Of a DNA stretch of 10,771 nt, positions 1-7,136 are shown one piece after another. This stretch comes from JBHGBB01 sp041946755 (GTDB lineage: Bacteria; UBP4; UBA4092; JAOAEQ01): contig JBHGBB010000134.1 in the NCBI GenBank assembly GCA_041946755.1, forward strand, positions 1 to 10,771, read 5' to 3'. The notes under the pieces are model-generated. The model was not told where the DNA came from, did not search any database, and worked only from the letters and a program-made list of their open reading frames with translations. The position numbers were made by a program, and so were the translations under genes. Each line of letters begins with the position of its first letter. Position 1 is the stretch's first letter.

Positions 1-1175
1 TCATCGTTTAAATCCGGGCCGATACTATAGAGATAGAACGTATCGCGCACTCGGCCATAAATAAAATTGGCATCACTAAATGGGTCTTTCGGGACTGTAG
101 TCAGATAATTCGGGAATAGATCCTCCAGCGAATTCGGATATACTTTTTTATCCTGATGATATAGTTGGAGTGCCGCCATAACCCGAATCTGATGGTTATC
201 GGTAATCATATATAATTCGCGAATATATGCAGCGGTATAATTCGGTACTGAGTTACCCAATAGCGGATGAATCTCATTCATCATTCCCGGCAGTTTCGAT
301 TGCGGGTCTTCTTTAACCAACTGCGGATACGGCATCGTGTACGATTGAATGGCATAGGTATACACTTTTTCACCTTCGGTTAAAATCCGATTCGCATCAG
401 CATCAGTTAATTGGGCTAAAGTACTATCTTCTTTCGCATATTGCTCTCGATGCTGCAATGCATAAAATAGCATTTTCTTTTCACCGAGTAACGGTTCAGT
501 AAACGGAATCCGTTTCTGATCAGCTTTTTCCAGGGCGGAAATGATTCGTTTCAGATTATTCACATCGTCCGGATGTCTAATCGTAAACTCTTTGAGCGGT
601 TTATATGCGTTTTTCTCTAACGCAATCGCAATCAATTTCTGGATTAAAAGGGTATTCTTCCCGGCGAAAACGCTGCCGAACTGTGCCGCTAAAAGATAAT
701 TATTTACCGCTTTATCCAGTTTCCCTTGTCCTTCCATTCCCATGCCTTTAACTACCAGGAGTTTTCCCATAGTTTGCGCTGCCAGGAAATTCGGTATTTT
801 CCGGTCTGGCCGGAAATCTTCCGGGGCAGCATTGGTTTCCGAATTAACTGCCGATTGCATTTCCGCAAACGCCGAATTGCATTTATCGATCTGCGGTAAC
901 ATATTTTGTGCCGCACCATAATCCAGGTTCTTTAGAATATTGGTTACCGATTGCCCGGCGTTAAGCATATCTTTCATGGGAAAAGCCGCGATCGCTTTAT
1001 CCACAAAATCCTGGGTATTGGTTCCGGGCACCGGCGGTGTTTCTTGCGGGGTAGCAACCGGAGAAGAACCGATTCCGGTCGAGGTTGCTGCACTAAAAAA
1101 AGTTGGAATTACCCAAAAATATACTCCCGCACCGACAAGAGCTAATACGACTACCATAATAATGGCTTTTTTCAT
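1..1175 (-). CDS. Membrane-anchored TPR-like/pseudopilin-like protein, paralogue 1 (3' end cut by window edge)
   Basis: The frame is open for 391 codons from the ATG at 1175 to the window edge; by comparison with its two neighbours only about 24 C-terminal residues are missing. An AAGGAGG ribosome binding site lies at 1183-1189. The N-terminus is MKKAI followed by one hydrophobic segment (about residues 4-25) with no prepilin-peptidase motif (no G/A-F-x-x-x-E), so it should be an uncleaved membrane anchor. A Pro/Ser/Thr-rich linker follows, then a long helical region with a TPR-like stretch (GKLLVVKGMGMEGQGKLDKA, LLAAQFGS). The C-terminal 70 or so residues resemble the GspG C-terminal domain (YPNSLEDLFPNYLTTVPKDPF, FYLYSIGPD). 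Function is unknown. It is probably envelope-located, with the soluble part outside the cytoplasmic membrane. It has its own ECF-type promoter. The domain assignment is inferred from motif recognition only. Confidence 0.85.
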   Translation of the reverse strand, partial: MKKAIIMVVVLALVGAGVYFWVIPTFFSAATSTGIGSSPVATPQETPPVPGTNTQDFVDKAIAAFPMKDMLNAGQSVTNILKNLDYGAAQNMLPQIDKCNSAFAEMQSAVNSETNAAPEDFRPDRKIPNFLAAQTMGKLLVVKGMGMEGQGKLDKAVNNYLLAAQFGSVFAGKNTLLIQKLIAIALEKNAYKPLKEFTIRHPDDVNNLKRIISALEKADQKRIPFTEPLLGEKKMLFYALQHREQYAKEDSTLAQLTDADANRILTEGEKVYTYAIQSYTMPYPQLVKEDPQSKLPGMMNEIHPLLGNSVPNYTAAYIRELYMITDNHQIRVMAALQLYHQDKKVYPNSLEDLFPNYLTTVPKDPFSDANFIYGRVRDTFYLYSIGPDLND

Positions 1176-1209
1176 GATTATTCCTCCTTAAGAAAATAGT
1201 ATTTCTTTA

Positions 1210-1237
1210 TAGACGAAATAGGTTGGAAAAAGGTTTA
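1210..1237 (-). promoter_or_regulatory. ECF-sigma-type promoter for paralogue 1
   Basis: On the minus strand there is a -35-like TAAACCTTTTT (1227-1237) and a -10-like CGTCTA (1210-1215). AACC and CGTC are separated by exactly 16 nt. The same element with identical spacing precedes the genes starting at 2538 and 4391. AAC near -35 and CGTC near -10 is the established ECF sigma pattern. The -10-like element ends 34 nt before the start codon. Confidence 0.72.
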
Positions 1238-1266
1238 GTGATAAATCCTCAACAATAGATCAATAA

Positions 1267-2538
1267 TTATTTACCGATAATATCACCTCGACTAAGGTTA
1301 CCATGATTCGGGTCGTATACCGGTTTTTCATGGTTATCCATCATATCCGGTCCGACGCTATAGAGATAAAAGGAATCGCCCTGTTTCCCATAGATGAAGT
1401 CCGATTCGGTAAAATAATCTTTCGGCACTGTCGTCAGATAATTCGGGACTAGCTCGGATAATGAATCGGGATATGCCTGGTTATCCTGATGATAGAGCTG
1501 TAATGCTGCCATAATCCGAACCAGCCGGTTATCGGTCGCTGCGCTTAAATAGCGAATTTGTGCATCAACAATATTATGTAGGGTGTTTTGCAAAAACGGA
1601 TGCGCAGAATTGAGCATCTCCTGCACTTTCATATCAACTGTTTTATTTTGACTAACGCCCAATTCTTTTTTTAGCTCCGGATATGGCATCGCTAATGCAG
1701 TGAGCTGATAGGTCATAATTTTATCTACTTCATCAAGAATTCGCTGTCCCTCGGTAGCACTTAATTTCCCTAATTCTTTATCCTTTTTCGCAAAATCTTT
1801 CAGATGCTTAAACGTATTCTCAAAACACTTCTTTTCAGCATTAAACGATTCGGTAATCGGCATCCGTTTCTGCTCAACCTTATCTAAAGTTTCAATAATT
1901 CTCTTTAGGTCAGACTTATCATCCGGATGATTCAATACAAATTGTTTTAAAGGTTGATATGCATTTTTCTCTATCGCAATGCCTATTAATTGCTGAATTA
2001 AGGAAGTATTCTTCCCGGGAAAGGTACCGCCAAATTGTACAGCTAATAAATAAGCATCAGCCGCTTCATTCAGTTTCTTCTGATTCTCTAATGCCATCCC
2101 TTTAACCAATAATGATTTCCCGGACATTTGCGCGTGCCAAAAACTCGGCATTAGCTGGGTTGCCGATAAATCTTCCGGCCCATAATTCAGGTCGGCATTA
2201 ACCCCTTTTTGGATTGCAGCGAATACCGGTTCGCATGGCGCTAGTTCCGGTAACAACTTCTCGGCAGCAGCATAATCCATCGCAGTGACGGTTTTACCAG
2301 CGGTTGCAGTCACATCCGACATCTTTTTTGAGGAGGGGAATATATCTCCAGCTTTAACAAAAAACTCCTGGGCGTTAGCGCCAGATGGTGAGGTCGATTC
2401 CGAGAGACTTGCAACTGTAATAGGACCACTACTCGTAGATGGTGAAGATGGTGCCTTGAAAAAGGTTGGGATAACCCAGAAATAGGCTAAAACTCCGACT
2501 AATACTAAAACAACCACGATACCAATCGCTTTTTTCAT
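1267..2538 (-). CDS. Membrane-anchored TPR-like/pseudopilin-like protein, paralogue 2
   Basis: This is a complete protein of 423 residues. The ATG at 2538 is preceded by GGAGG at 2546-2550 (7-nt spacing). Residues 5-26 form a single hydrophobic anchor (MKKAIGIVVVLVLVGVLAYF), and residues 28-58 are a Ser/Pro-rich linker. Residues 90-330 look mostly helical, with a TPR-like pair of helices at about 140-170 (LLVKGMALENQKKLNEAADA). Residues 335-423 resemble the GspG C-terminal pseudopilin domain: MAALQLYHQDNQAYPDSL, then YLTTVPKDYF, FYLYSVGPD and a tail with YDPNHG and GDIIGK. Asp residues near GPD and GDI may form a Ca2+ site as in GspG (inference). There is no prepilin-peptidase cleavage motif, so it is unlikely to be a filament subunit. 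It is the middle member of a tandem triplet with its own ECF-type promoter. Function unknown. Confidence 0.9.
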   Translation of the reverse strand: MKKAIGIVVVLVLVGVLAYFWVIPTFFKAPSSPSTSSGPITVASLSESTSPSGANAQEFFVKAGDIFPSSKKMSDVTATAGKTVTAMDYAAAEKLLPELAPCEPVFAAIQKGVNADLNYGPEDLSATQLMPSFWHAQMSGKSLLVKGMALENQKKLNEAADAYLLAVQFGGTFPGKNTSLIQQLIGIAIEKNAYQPLKQFVLNHPDDKSDLKRIIETLDKVEQKRMPITESFNAEKKCFENTFKHLKDFAKKDKELGKLSATEGQRILDEVDKIMTYQLTALAMPYPELKKELGVSQNKTVDMKVQEMLNSAHPFLQNTLHNIVDAQIRYLSAATDNRLVRIMAALQLYHQDNQAYPDSLSELVPNYLTTVPKDYFTESDFIYGKQGDSFYLYSVGPDMMDNHEKPVYDPNHGNLSRGDIIGK

Positions 2539-2571
2539 AACTCAACCTCCCTAATCTAGGGTGTTTCTATA

Positions 2572-2599
2572 TAGACGAATTGCGAGTAGAAAAGGTTTA
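2572..2599 (-). promoter_or_regulatory. ECF-sigma-type promoter for paralogue 2
   Basis: The minus strand carries TAAACCTTTT (2590-2599) and CGTCTA (2572-2577), with AACC and CGTC exactly 16 nt apart. The -10-like hexamer ends 33 nt before the ATG at 2538. The spacer bases differ from the other two copies while both boxes are kept, which suggests selection on the boxes and not a simple recent duplication. Confidence 0.74.
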
Positions 2600-2662
2600 G
2601 TACCGGGACTAGGAAAATAGGGGTTTGATAAATCAATTCCGTAAAATGGAACTACCGAAGCG

Positions 2663-3910
2663 TTATTTGCCGATGATATCTCCGATACTCGTGGTCCCGT
2701 TGGTCGGGTCGTAGACTGGCTGTTCCTGATTATCTTTCATATCCGGTCCGAGGCTATAGAGATAGAAACTATTATCGCGAGTACCATAAATAAACTCGGC
2801 ATCGTTAAAATAATCTTTCGGTACCGCAGTCAGATAATTCGGGGTTAACTCGGATAATGAAGTCGGATAGGTATTTTTCTCTGCATGATATAATTGAATC
2901 GCTGCCATAATCCGAATCAGCCGATTATCAGTTGCCGAAGTTAAATTACGAACATGCGCTTCCAAAAAATTCGGGACTGCTATTTGCAGCAGTGGATGAA
3001 CTTCTTTTAATATCCGCACTATTTTCTCATCCGAATACTCTTTCTTATACTGCGGATACGGTAAATCATACATACTAATGAGATAACCATATATTTTATC
3101 GCTTTCAAATTTTATTCTTGGAATATCGCGAGTTCTAAGTTGCGCCAGATCTTTATCGGTTTTAGCATACTGTTTATAATTCTCGGCTAAATATTGTACC
3201 GAACGCTGTTCTGATATAAACGCTTCTGCAATTGGTAATCGTTTCTGTTCCGCTTTCTCCAGAGTAGTAATAATCCGTTTCAGGTTCTCGGTATCATTTG
3301 GATGGTTGAGTACATATTGTTTCAGGGGTTTATATGCGATTTTCTCTAATGCCATACCGATAAGTTTCTGGATTAGCGTAGTGTTTTTTCCGGCGAAAAC
3401 GCTGCCGGTTTGAGCGGCTAATAGATAGGCATCTACCGCTTCGTTTAACTTCCCTTGATTCTCCAGTCCCATACCTTTCACCGCCAATAATTTCCCCATA
3501 ATTTGGGCGCGTAAAAAGTTGGGGATTCGCCGTTCCGGCCGGAAATCGGGTGGGATGATATTATAATCCGCATTAACTGCCTGCCGGAGTTCATTAAACG
3601 ATTGGTTATATTGGTCAATCAGCGGTAATAAATTCTGTGCCGCTTGATAATCCATGGATTTCAATATTTTACTCGCGGTTTCTCCATCAGTAGCTACATT
3701 TCTCCCCGGAACCGAATTAAGCGCATTTTCTATAAACGTTTGCGTATTGGTTCCGGTAGCTGGCGGGGTTTCCGGAAGAGGAATGGCCGGATATGCCGGC
3801 AGTTTGCTCAGTTCTACATACGATGGTTGCATGAAATTCGGGATAACCCAGAAATATATGCCAGCGCCAATGATGACTAATACCACGATAATTATAATAA
3901 CCTTTTTCAT
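2663..3910 (-). CDS. Membrane-anchored TPR-like/pseudopilin-like protein, paralogue 3
   Basis: I choose the ATG at 3910 (415 residues) over the ATG 27 nt upstream at 3937. AAGGAG at 3920-3925 is well placed for 3910, and this start gives MKKVIIII, matching the MKK start of both paralogues. One hydrophobic anchor (about residues 3-23) is followed by a Pro-rich linker (LPETPPATGTNTQTF), a helical middle with a TPR-like stretch (LAVKGMGLENQGKLNEAVDA), and a GspG-like C-terminal domain (YPTSLSELTPNYLTAVPKDYF, FYLYSLGPD, YDPTNGTTSIGDIIGK). It lies 31 nt behind the gene at 3942-4391 with no ECF element between them, so the two are probably cotranscribed. Function is unknown; an envelope role is inferred from the anchor and pseudopilin-like fold. 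Confidence 0.88.
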   Translation of the reverse strand: MKKVIIIIVVLVIIGAGIYFWVIPNFMQPSYVELSKLPAYPAIPLPETPPATGTNTQTFIENALNSVPGRNVATDGETASKILKSMDYQAAQNLLPLIDQYNQSFNELRQAVNADYNIIPPDFRPERRIPNFLRAQIMGKLLAVKGMGLENQGKLNEAVDAYLLAAQTGSVFAGKNTTLIQKLIGMALEKIAYKPLKQYVLNHPNDTENLKRIITTLEKAEQKRLPIAEAFISEQRSVQYLAENYKQYAKTDKDLAQLRTRDIPRIKFESDKIYGYLISMYDLPYPQYKKEYSDEKIVRILKEVHPLLQIAVPNFLEAHVRNLTSATDNRLIRIMAAIQLYHAEKNTYPTSLSELTPNYLTAVPKDYFNDAEFIYGTRDNSFYLYSLGPDMKDNQEQPVYDPTNGTTSIGDIIGK

Positions 3911-3919
3911 GGTTCCAAT

Positions 3920-3925
3920 CTCCTT
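3920..3925 (-). promoter_or_regulatory. Ribosome binding site that fixes the start of paralogue 3
   Basis: AAGGAG on the minus strand lies 9 nt upstream of the ATG at 3910. For the longer reading from 3937 this site would fall inside the coding sequence. It therefore supports the shorter, MKKV-starting protein. Confidence 0.75.
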
Positions 3926-3941
3926 TTTATGATGCATTCAA

Positions 3942-4391
3942 TTAATGCTCTAATCCTTTTGGCGTACATACAATATCTCCGCCACTGTTTAATCCATTCC
4001 TTTCATAAAAGAGGATTCGACCGCCATCATCTTTTCCATCCGGCCCAACGCTCCATAGCATATAATCTTCATTGCTAATCTTGTTATATCGAAATATTTC
4101 ATCTTGAGTAAACGGGTCTTTTGCGATGCTAGTTACATAGGCAATCGGGGTGGTTAATACATAGAGATTATCCGGATACGATTTATAGTCTATTTTCCAG
4201 GATTCTAATGCAGTTTGAATACTTCGAAGATTGGAGATTGCATAGTCGATATTTTGTTTAATCGTCGGTTCATCTTGTGCTGTACGTTTTTCACTGCTAC
4301 TTACCGGAGGCGGATTCGAGTTCCTGCTGAAATAATATACCGCAGCTGCAACGACAATGATGATTACTATTACGACTAACCATTTCTTCAT
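3942..4391 (-). CDS. Small membrane-anchored pseudopilin-like (GspG C-terminal-like) protein
   Basis: A 149-residue protein: MKKW, a hydrophobic anchor at about residues 4-22, a short Ser/Pro linker, then a compact domain. Within it, NLRSIQTALESWKIDYKSYP corresponds to the end of the pseudopilin helix. LTTPIAYVTSIAKDPF, MLWSVGPDGKDDGG and NGLNSGGDIV match the GspG-type C-terminal domain with its Asp-rich loop. The G-F-x-x-x-E cleavage motif of true pseudopilins is absent. It is the minimal version of the three large paralogues, which insert a helical region between anchor and domain. AAAGGAGA at 4400-4407 is a good ribosome binding site. It is the first gene of a likely two-gene transcript (4391 to 2663) from the ECF-type promoter at 4437-4464. 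Specific role unknown. Confidence 0.85.
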   Translation of the reverse strand: MKKWLVVIVIIIVVAAAVYYFSRNSNPPPVSSSEKRTAQDEPTIKQNIDYAISNLRSIQTALESWKIDYKSYPDNLYVLTTPIAYVTSIAKDPFTQDEIFRYNKISNEDYMLWSVGPDGKDDGGRILFYERNGLNSGGDIVCTPKGLEH

Positions 4392-4436
4392 AAAAGATTC
4401 TCCTTTATTAATAAGATAAGTGCTTCTGATAATAAC

Positions 4437-4464
4437 TAGACGAATCGGAACCCAAAAAGGTTTA
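4437..4464 (-). promoter_or_regulatory. ECF-sigma-type promoter for the small pseudopilin-like gene and paralogue 3
   Basis: The minus strand carries TTAAACCTTTTT (centred on GGTT at 4459-4462 of the plus strand) and CGTCTA (4437-4442), again with exactly 16 nt between AACC and CGTC. The leader to the ATG at 4391 is about 11 nt longer than in the other two copies. Confidence 0.73.
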
Positions 4465-4510
4465 ATCGAGAAAAAAATAATACTAATAAATCCTTGAATC
4501 CAGGCTGATT

Positions 4511-4556
4511 CCGGGTTTCCTGGTTTCCTGATAATAGTAGACTTGCGGAAACCGGG
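4511..4556. repeat. Imperfect inverted repeat in the divergent intergenic region
   Basis: CCGGGTTTCC (4511-4520) and GGAAACCGGG (4547-4556) can pair with one mismatch across a 26-nt spacer. GGTTTCC at 4522-4528 offers an alternative 7-bp partner. There is no T-run, and it sits between divergent genes, so a terminator role is unlikely. Its role is unknown. Confidence 0.35.
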
Positions 4557-4593
4557 ATAGTAGAGTACCCTATTTTAATTCAATGAACACTTA

Positions 4594-4641
4594 AATCGGG
4601 CGATGCTTTTGGGTAGGGGCGACTCATTGAGTCGCCCGATT
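4594..4641. repeat. Palindromic repeat with two competing hairpins upstream of the deacetylase gene
   Basis: Two mutually exclusive structures are visible. AATCGGGCGA (4594-4603) pairs perfectly over 10 bp with TCGCCCGATT (4632-4641). Alternatively GGGCGACTC (4617-4625) pairs with GAGTCGCCC (4629-4637) around a 3-nt loop. Both use the same right arm. The composition is typical of dispersed REP-like intergenic palindromes. It ends 28 nt before the deacetylase start, so on that transcript it would lie in the leader if transcription starts upstream. No T-tract follows either stem. Confidence 0.6.
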
Positions 4642-4669
4642 AAAAAATAATTCGTAGACAATTGAAATT

Positions 4670-6319
4670 ATGAAACGAACCATAGTTTTTTTAACGCTAT
4701 TTTTCATAGTAGCTTCGGTGCAGGCATATCAGATTGTATTAGATGGGGAAGACCCGGTATTAAGCATAAAAACCGGGGCGTTCGTTCTGGATAAAACCGG
4801 TAGTTACAACGGCAACTTTAAATTCAGCGCAGTCGGCCCAAGTATCGGGACATCGTTAGCCGTCTGGACTATCGATAGCATCCCTACCGGGACCTATGAT
4901 ATTGAATTCTATGTTGACGATAGCAGTTATGCTTCGACTGCAGAATATATTATCGAATCCGATTTCGGAGTATCAACGGTCATCCGGTCGCAGTATTATG
5001 TCGGTACCGGCTGGCATTCGTTATCAACCTGCACCTTCACCAATGCCGGGAGAATCACCCAAACCGACCATTGGACCGGCGCCGGTACCAAGGTTATTGC
5101 CGATGCACTCCGATTAACCTACATCGGTACACCCAGTCTACCAACCATTGATGTAACCACCCCGGCGATAAGTATCGTCGTCGATGATCTCGGCACCTAT
5201 AATCCCAATTTATCTACATCTTCTACCTATCAATTATTTGCCCAATGCCCGAATATCACCTATGCAGTGATGCCGTTTCAAACCTATACCCATTCAGTTT
5301 TAACCACTGCGGCAGCGAAAGGATATGAAACTATCATGCATCAGGCGATGCAATATGTCGGGCAAGCGGATTATAATCCTTCCGACCCGTATCGGTTATA
5401 TATTGGGATGAGCGATACTGAAATCGTCTCCTGCCTAACCACCAACCTGCAATCCGAATATCCTTATGTCATTGGAGTAAACAATCATCAAGGAAGCCGG
5501 TTCAGCCAGTATGCGCATGGGAGTGATGAGGTAATGAATATCCTAAAAACCCGGCGGATGATTTTTTATGATAGCCGAACCATCACCGATTCGGTAGCCT
5601 ATGATGTAGCAAAACAGGCTGGGTTACTTACTGCAGAACGCGATTTGTTTTATGACGGTACTTCGGTGCAAGATACCAAGAACCGGATTCTATCTATTGC
5701 CGAACGCGAGAAGTATTCGCCGAACTATAATCATCTGGGAATCTGCCATCAGTATGCGGCTACTGTTCCGGCATTGTTAAGTATCGCCTATGATTTACAA
5801 ACTGCCGGAGTGGCTTGGGTGCGGCTATCGAAAAACCTGGCGTATATTATGGAATCCGATTTCCAGCCGACCGGCTCCTCAGTCATCTTAACCGGGTCAT
5901 GGCAAACCACAGCGAACGATATGATATCCCAGGAGTGTTATGATGGGAATGCATATACCTTTACCGGGAATTTATCAGTGGCAACCGCGAAGTTTATTCC
6001 GAACCTAATCGATGCCGGTAAATATCAATTATTTGTCGGGTTCGGTGCGGGAACTACCAACGCTGCAGATTCGGTTAAAGTGACTATCAGAACCATTAGC
6101 GGCGATTCGGTCTTTATCCTGAATCAGGCGAGAGAACCGAACCGATGGCATTATCTAGGCGAATATCAATTCCCAGCTGGTACCGGTGGGTATGTAATGC
6201 TGGATAATTCGCTGGTTACCAATGCGAGTAAAATAATCAAAGCGGATTGTGTTAAGTGGGTATATCAGGGAACACTCACCCCGGTACCGGTAGAGTTGAG
6301 TGTATGGCGATTGCAGTAA
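4670..6319 (+). CDS. Exported divergent polysaccharide deacetylase (YibQ-like) with two golvesin-type domains
   Basis: A 549-residue secreted protein. Residues 1-19 form a signal peptide (MKRTIVFLTLFFIVASVQA). Residues 20-155 look like a golvesin/xanthan-lyase-type beta domain, with FKFSAVGPS near its start and VIADALRLTYIG at its end. Residues 165-395 match the divergent polysaccharide deacetylase family (PF04748): ISIVVDDLG at 168-175, H224 in IMHQ, NNHQGSRF at 271-278, DSRT at 301-304 and ERD at 323-325. Residues 400-533 form a second golvesin-like domain (AGKYQLFVGF, YLGEYQFPAGTGG, IKADCVKWV). The protein ends abruptly after a PVPVELSV motif that often leads into further C-terminal domains in other exported proteins. 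The likely role is hydrolysis or binding of an extracellular glycan; the substrate cannot be told from sequence. There is no Shine-Dalgarno site before the ATG; the start rests on the signal peptide. It is the only plus-strand gene here. Confidence 0.85.
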   Translation: MKRTIVFLTLFFIVASVQAYQIVLDGEDPVLSIKTGAFVLDKTGSYNGNFKFSAVGPSIGTSLAVWTIDSIPTGTYDIEFYVDDSSYASTAEYIIESDFGVSTVIRSQYYVGTGWHSLSTCTFTNAGRITQTDHWTGAGTKVIADALRLTYIGTPSLPTIDVTTPAISIVVDDLGTYNPNLSTSSTYQLFAQCPNITYAVMPFQTYTHSVLTTAAAKGYETIMHQAMQYVGQADYNPSDPYRLYIGMSDTEIVSCLTTNLQSEYPYVIGVNNHQGSRFSQYAHGSDEVMNILKTRRMIFYDSRTITDSVAYDVAKQAGLLTAERDLFYDGTSVQDTKNRILSIAEREKYSPNYNHLGICHQYAATVPALLSIAYDLQTAGVAWVRLSKNLAYIMESDFQPTGSSVILTGSWQTTANDMISQECYDGNAYTFTGNLSVATAKFIPNLIDAGKYQLFVGFGAGTTNAADSVKVTIRTISGDSVFILNQAREPNRWHYLGEYQFPAGTGGYVMLDNSLVTNASKIIKADCVKWVYQGTLTPVPVELSVWRLQ

Positions 6320-6333
6320 AACAAGAAGTCAGA

Positions 6334-6383
6334 GGTCAGAAGTTAGAAGTCAGACAAAAACTGCCTAATGCTAACTGCTGACC
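6334..6383. repeat. Inverted repeat between convergent genes, possible bidirectional terminator
   Basis: GGTCAGAAGTTAG (6334-6346) pairs with CTAACTGCTGACC (6371-6383) with one mismatch over 13 bp; the loop is 24 nt. It fills the 67-bp gap between the ends of the deacetylase gene and the minus-strand gene at 6387. The left side also contains near-tandem GAAGTCAGA units. The position suits a shared terminator, but there is no clear T-run, so this is only a possibility. Confidence 0.45.
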
Positions 6384-6386
6384 AAA

Positions 6387-7085
6387 TTACCGGGTGTTGG
6401 AAACCAGCATATCGCCATCGCTGCGGAGCCCATTGGTCGGGTCATAGATCGCGATATTACTTTTTGCCAGATATTCAATCAACTGCGGGTGGGTAAACCA
6501 GCCTTGGTTCTGGCCGGTAGTCGGTAACGCAAAAACTTCGATCATCGGATAATCAATCCGTTCACCACTAGATAAAACTATATATTCGACATGTTCACAC
6601 CACCCGTGGCCTATATTACCTTTGAAATTACGGACTTCATTATCGTCATCAACCTTCAGTTGCTTAATATTTTCCGGGAGTATTTTGCCCTCATGATACC
6701 TGATTTTATCCGGCAATCGATCGATATCCCAATCTTTATCCGGCCCGCGGGAAACTAGAAGATATTGAGTTCCATTCCCTCGATGTTCTTGATTAACATA
6801 TTTAATAGTTTCGTTTGAGGGTGAAAATGGGTCTCTCATCAGAGATTTAATATATGCTACCGGAGTCGTTAGATATGGTGTTAGATAATTTCCTTTTAGA
6901 GGCATCATATCGCTGCAGTTATCAACAAAATGGGCTTCTACCCCAGTTTGGACGGTTTTTAAATTTGCGTACGTCTTCTCGATTTTCTCTTTCAATAAAT
7001 AATTATTCCCAATAATCGCTCCGGCAGTAGCAATGCCGATAATGAGAATAGCGCCAATAATAAATAAAAGTTTTTTTATACTCAT
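6387..7085 (-). CDS. Membrane-anchored pseudopilin-like protein with a C-terminal insertion
   Basis: A 232-residue protein. Residues 4-27 form a hydrophobic anchor (KKLLFIIGAILIIGIATAGA) without a canonical prepilin-peptidase motif. NLKTVQTGVEAHF, then LTTPVAYIKSLMRDPFS and YLLVSRGPDKDWDID, align with the NLRSIQTALESW, LTTPIAYVTSIAKDPFT and SVGPDGKDDGG segments of the gene at 3942-4391. About 90 residues of unrecognised sequence are then inserted before the shared tail IYDPTNGLRSDGDM. This places it in the same pseudopilin-like group as the cluster at 1-4391, although it has no ECF element upstream. The start is preceded by GAGGG (6 nt upstream), a weak ribosome binding site within a CTCTG-type repeat. 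It lies 52 nt behind the DUF3179 gene and may be cotranscribed with it. Function unknown. Confidence 0.82.
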   Translation of the reverse strand: MSIKKLLFIIGAILIIGIATAGAIIGNNYLLKEKIEKTYANLKTVQTGVEAHFVDNCSDMMPLKGNYLTPYLTTPVAYIKSLMRDPFSPSNETIKYVNQEHRGNGTQYLLVSRGPDKDWDIDRLPDKIRYHEGKILPENIKQLKVDDDNEVRNFKGNIGHGWCEHVEYIVLSSGERIDYPMIEVFALPTTGQNQGWFTHPQLIEYLAKSNIAIYDPTNGLRSDGDMLVSNTR

Positions 7086-7090
7086 TGTAT

Positions 7091-7131
7091 CCCTCTGTGT
7101 TCTCTAGTCTTTCTCTGCATTCTCTGCGGTT
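7091..7131. repeat. Degenerate CTCTG(T/C)G repeat units between the DUF3179 gene and the pseudopilin-like gene
   Basis: The plus strand shows repeated CTCTGTG, CTCTGCA and CTCTGCGG units separated by short variable bases. The same units occur at 10321-10420 between hydG and hydD. Here only one orientation is present, so no strong hairpin forms. It occupies nearly the whole 51-bp spacer. Confidence 0.5.
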
Positions 7132-7136
7132 ATTTT

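Noticed and set aside
940..1191. Plus-strand ORFs opposite the paralogues and hydrogenase genes (for example 940-1191, 3654-3932, 8293-8577, 9226-9468)
   Set aside because: They lie antisense to well-supported genes, show no recognisable motifs or ribosome sites, and read as shadows of the opposite strand.
3911..3937. Paralogue 3 starting at the ATG at 3937
   Set aside because: AAGGAG at 3920-3925 serves the ATG at 3910, and that start gives the MKK anchor shared by the paralogues.
4617..4641. Rho-independent terminator
   Set aside because: The hairpin is strong but no T-run follows on either strand, and it lies between divergent genes where no terminator is needed.
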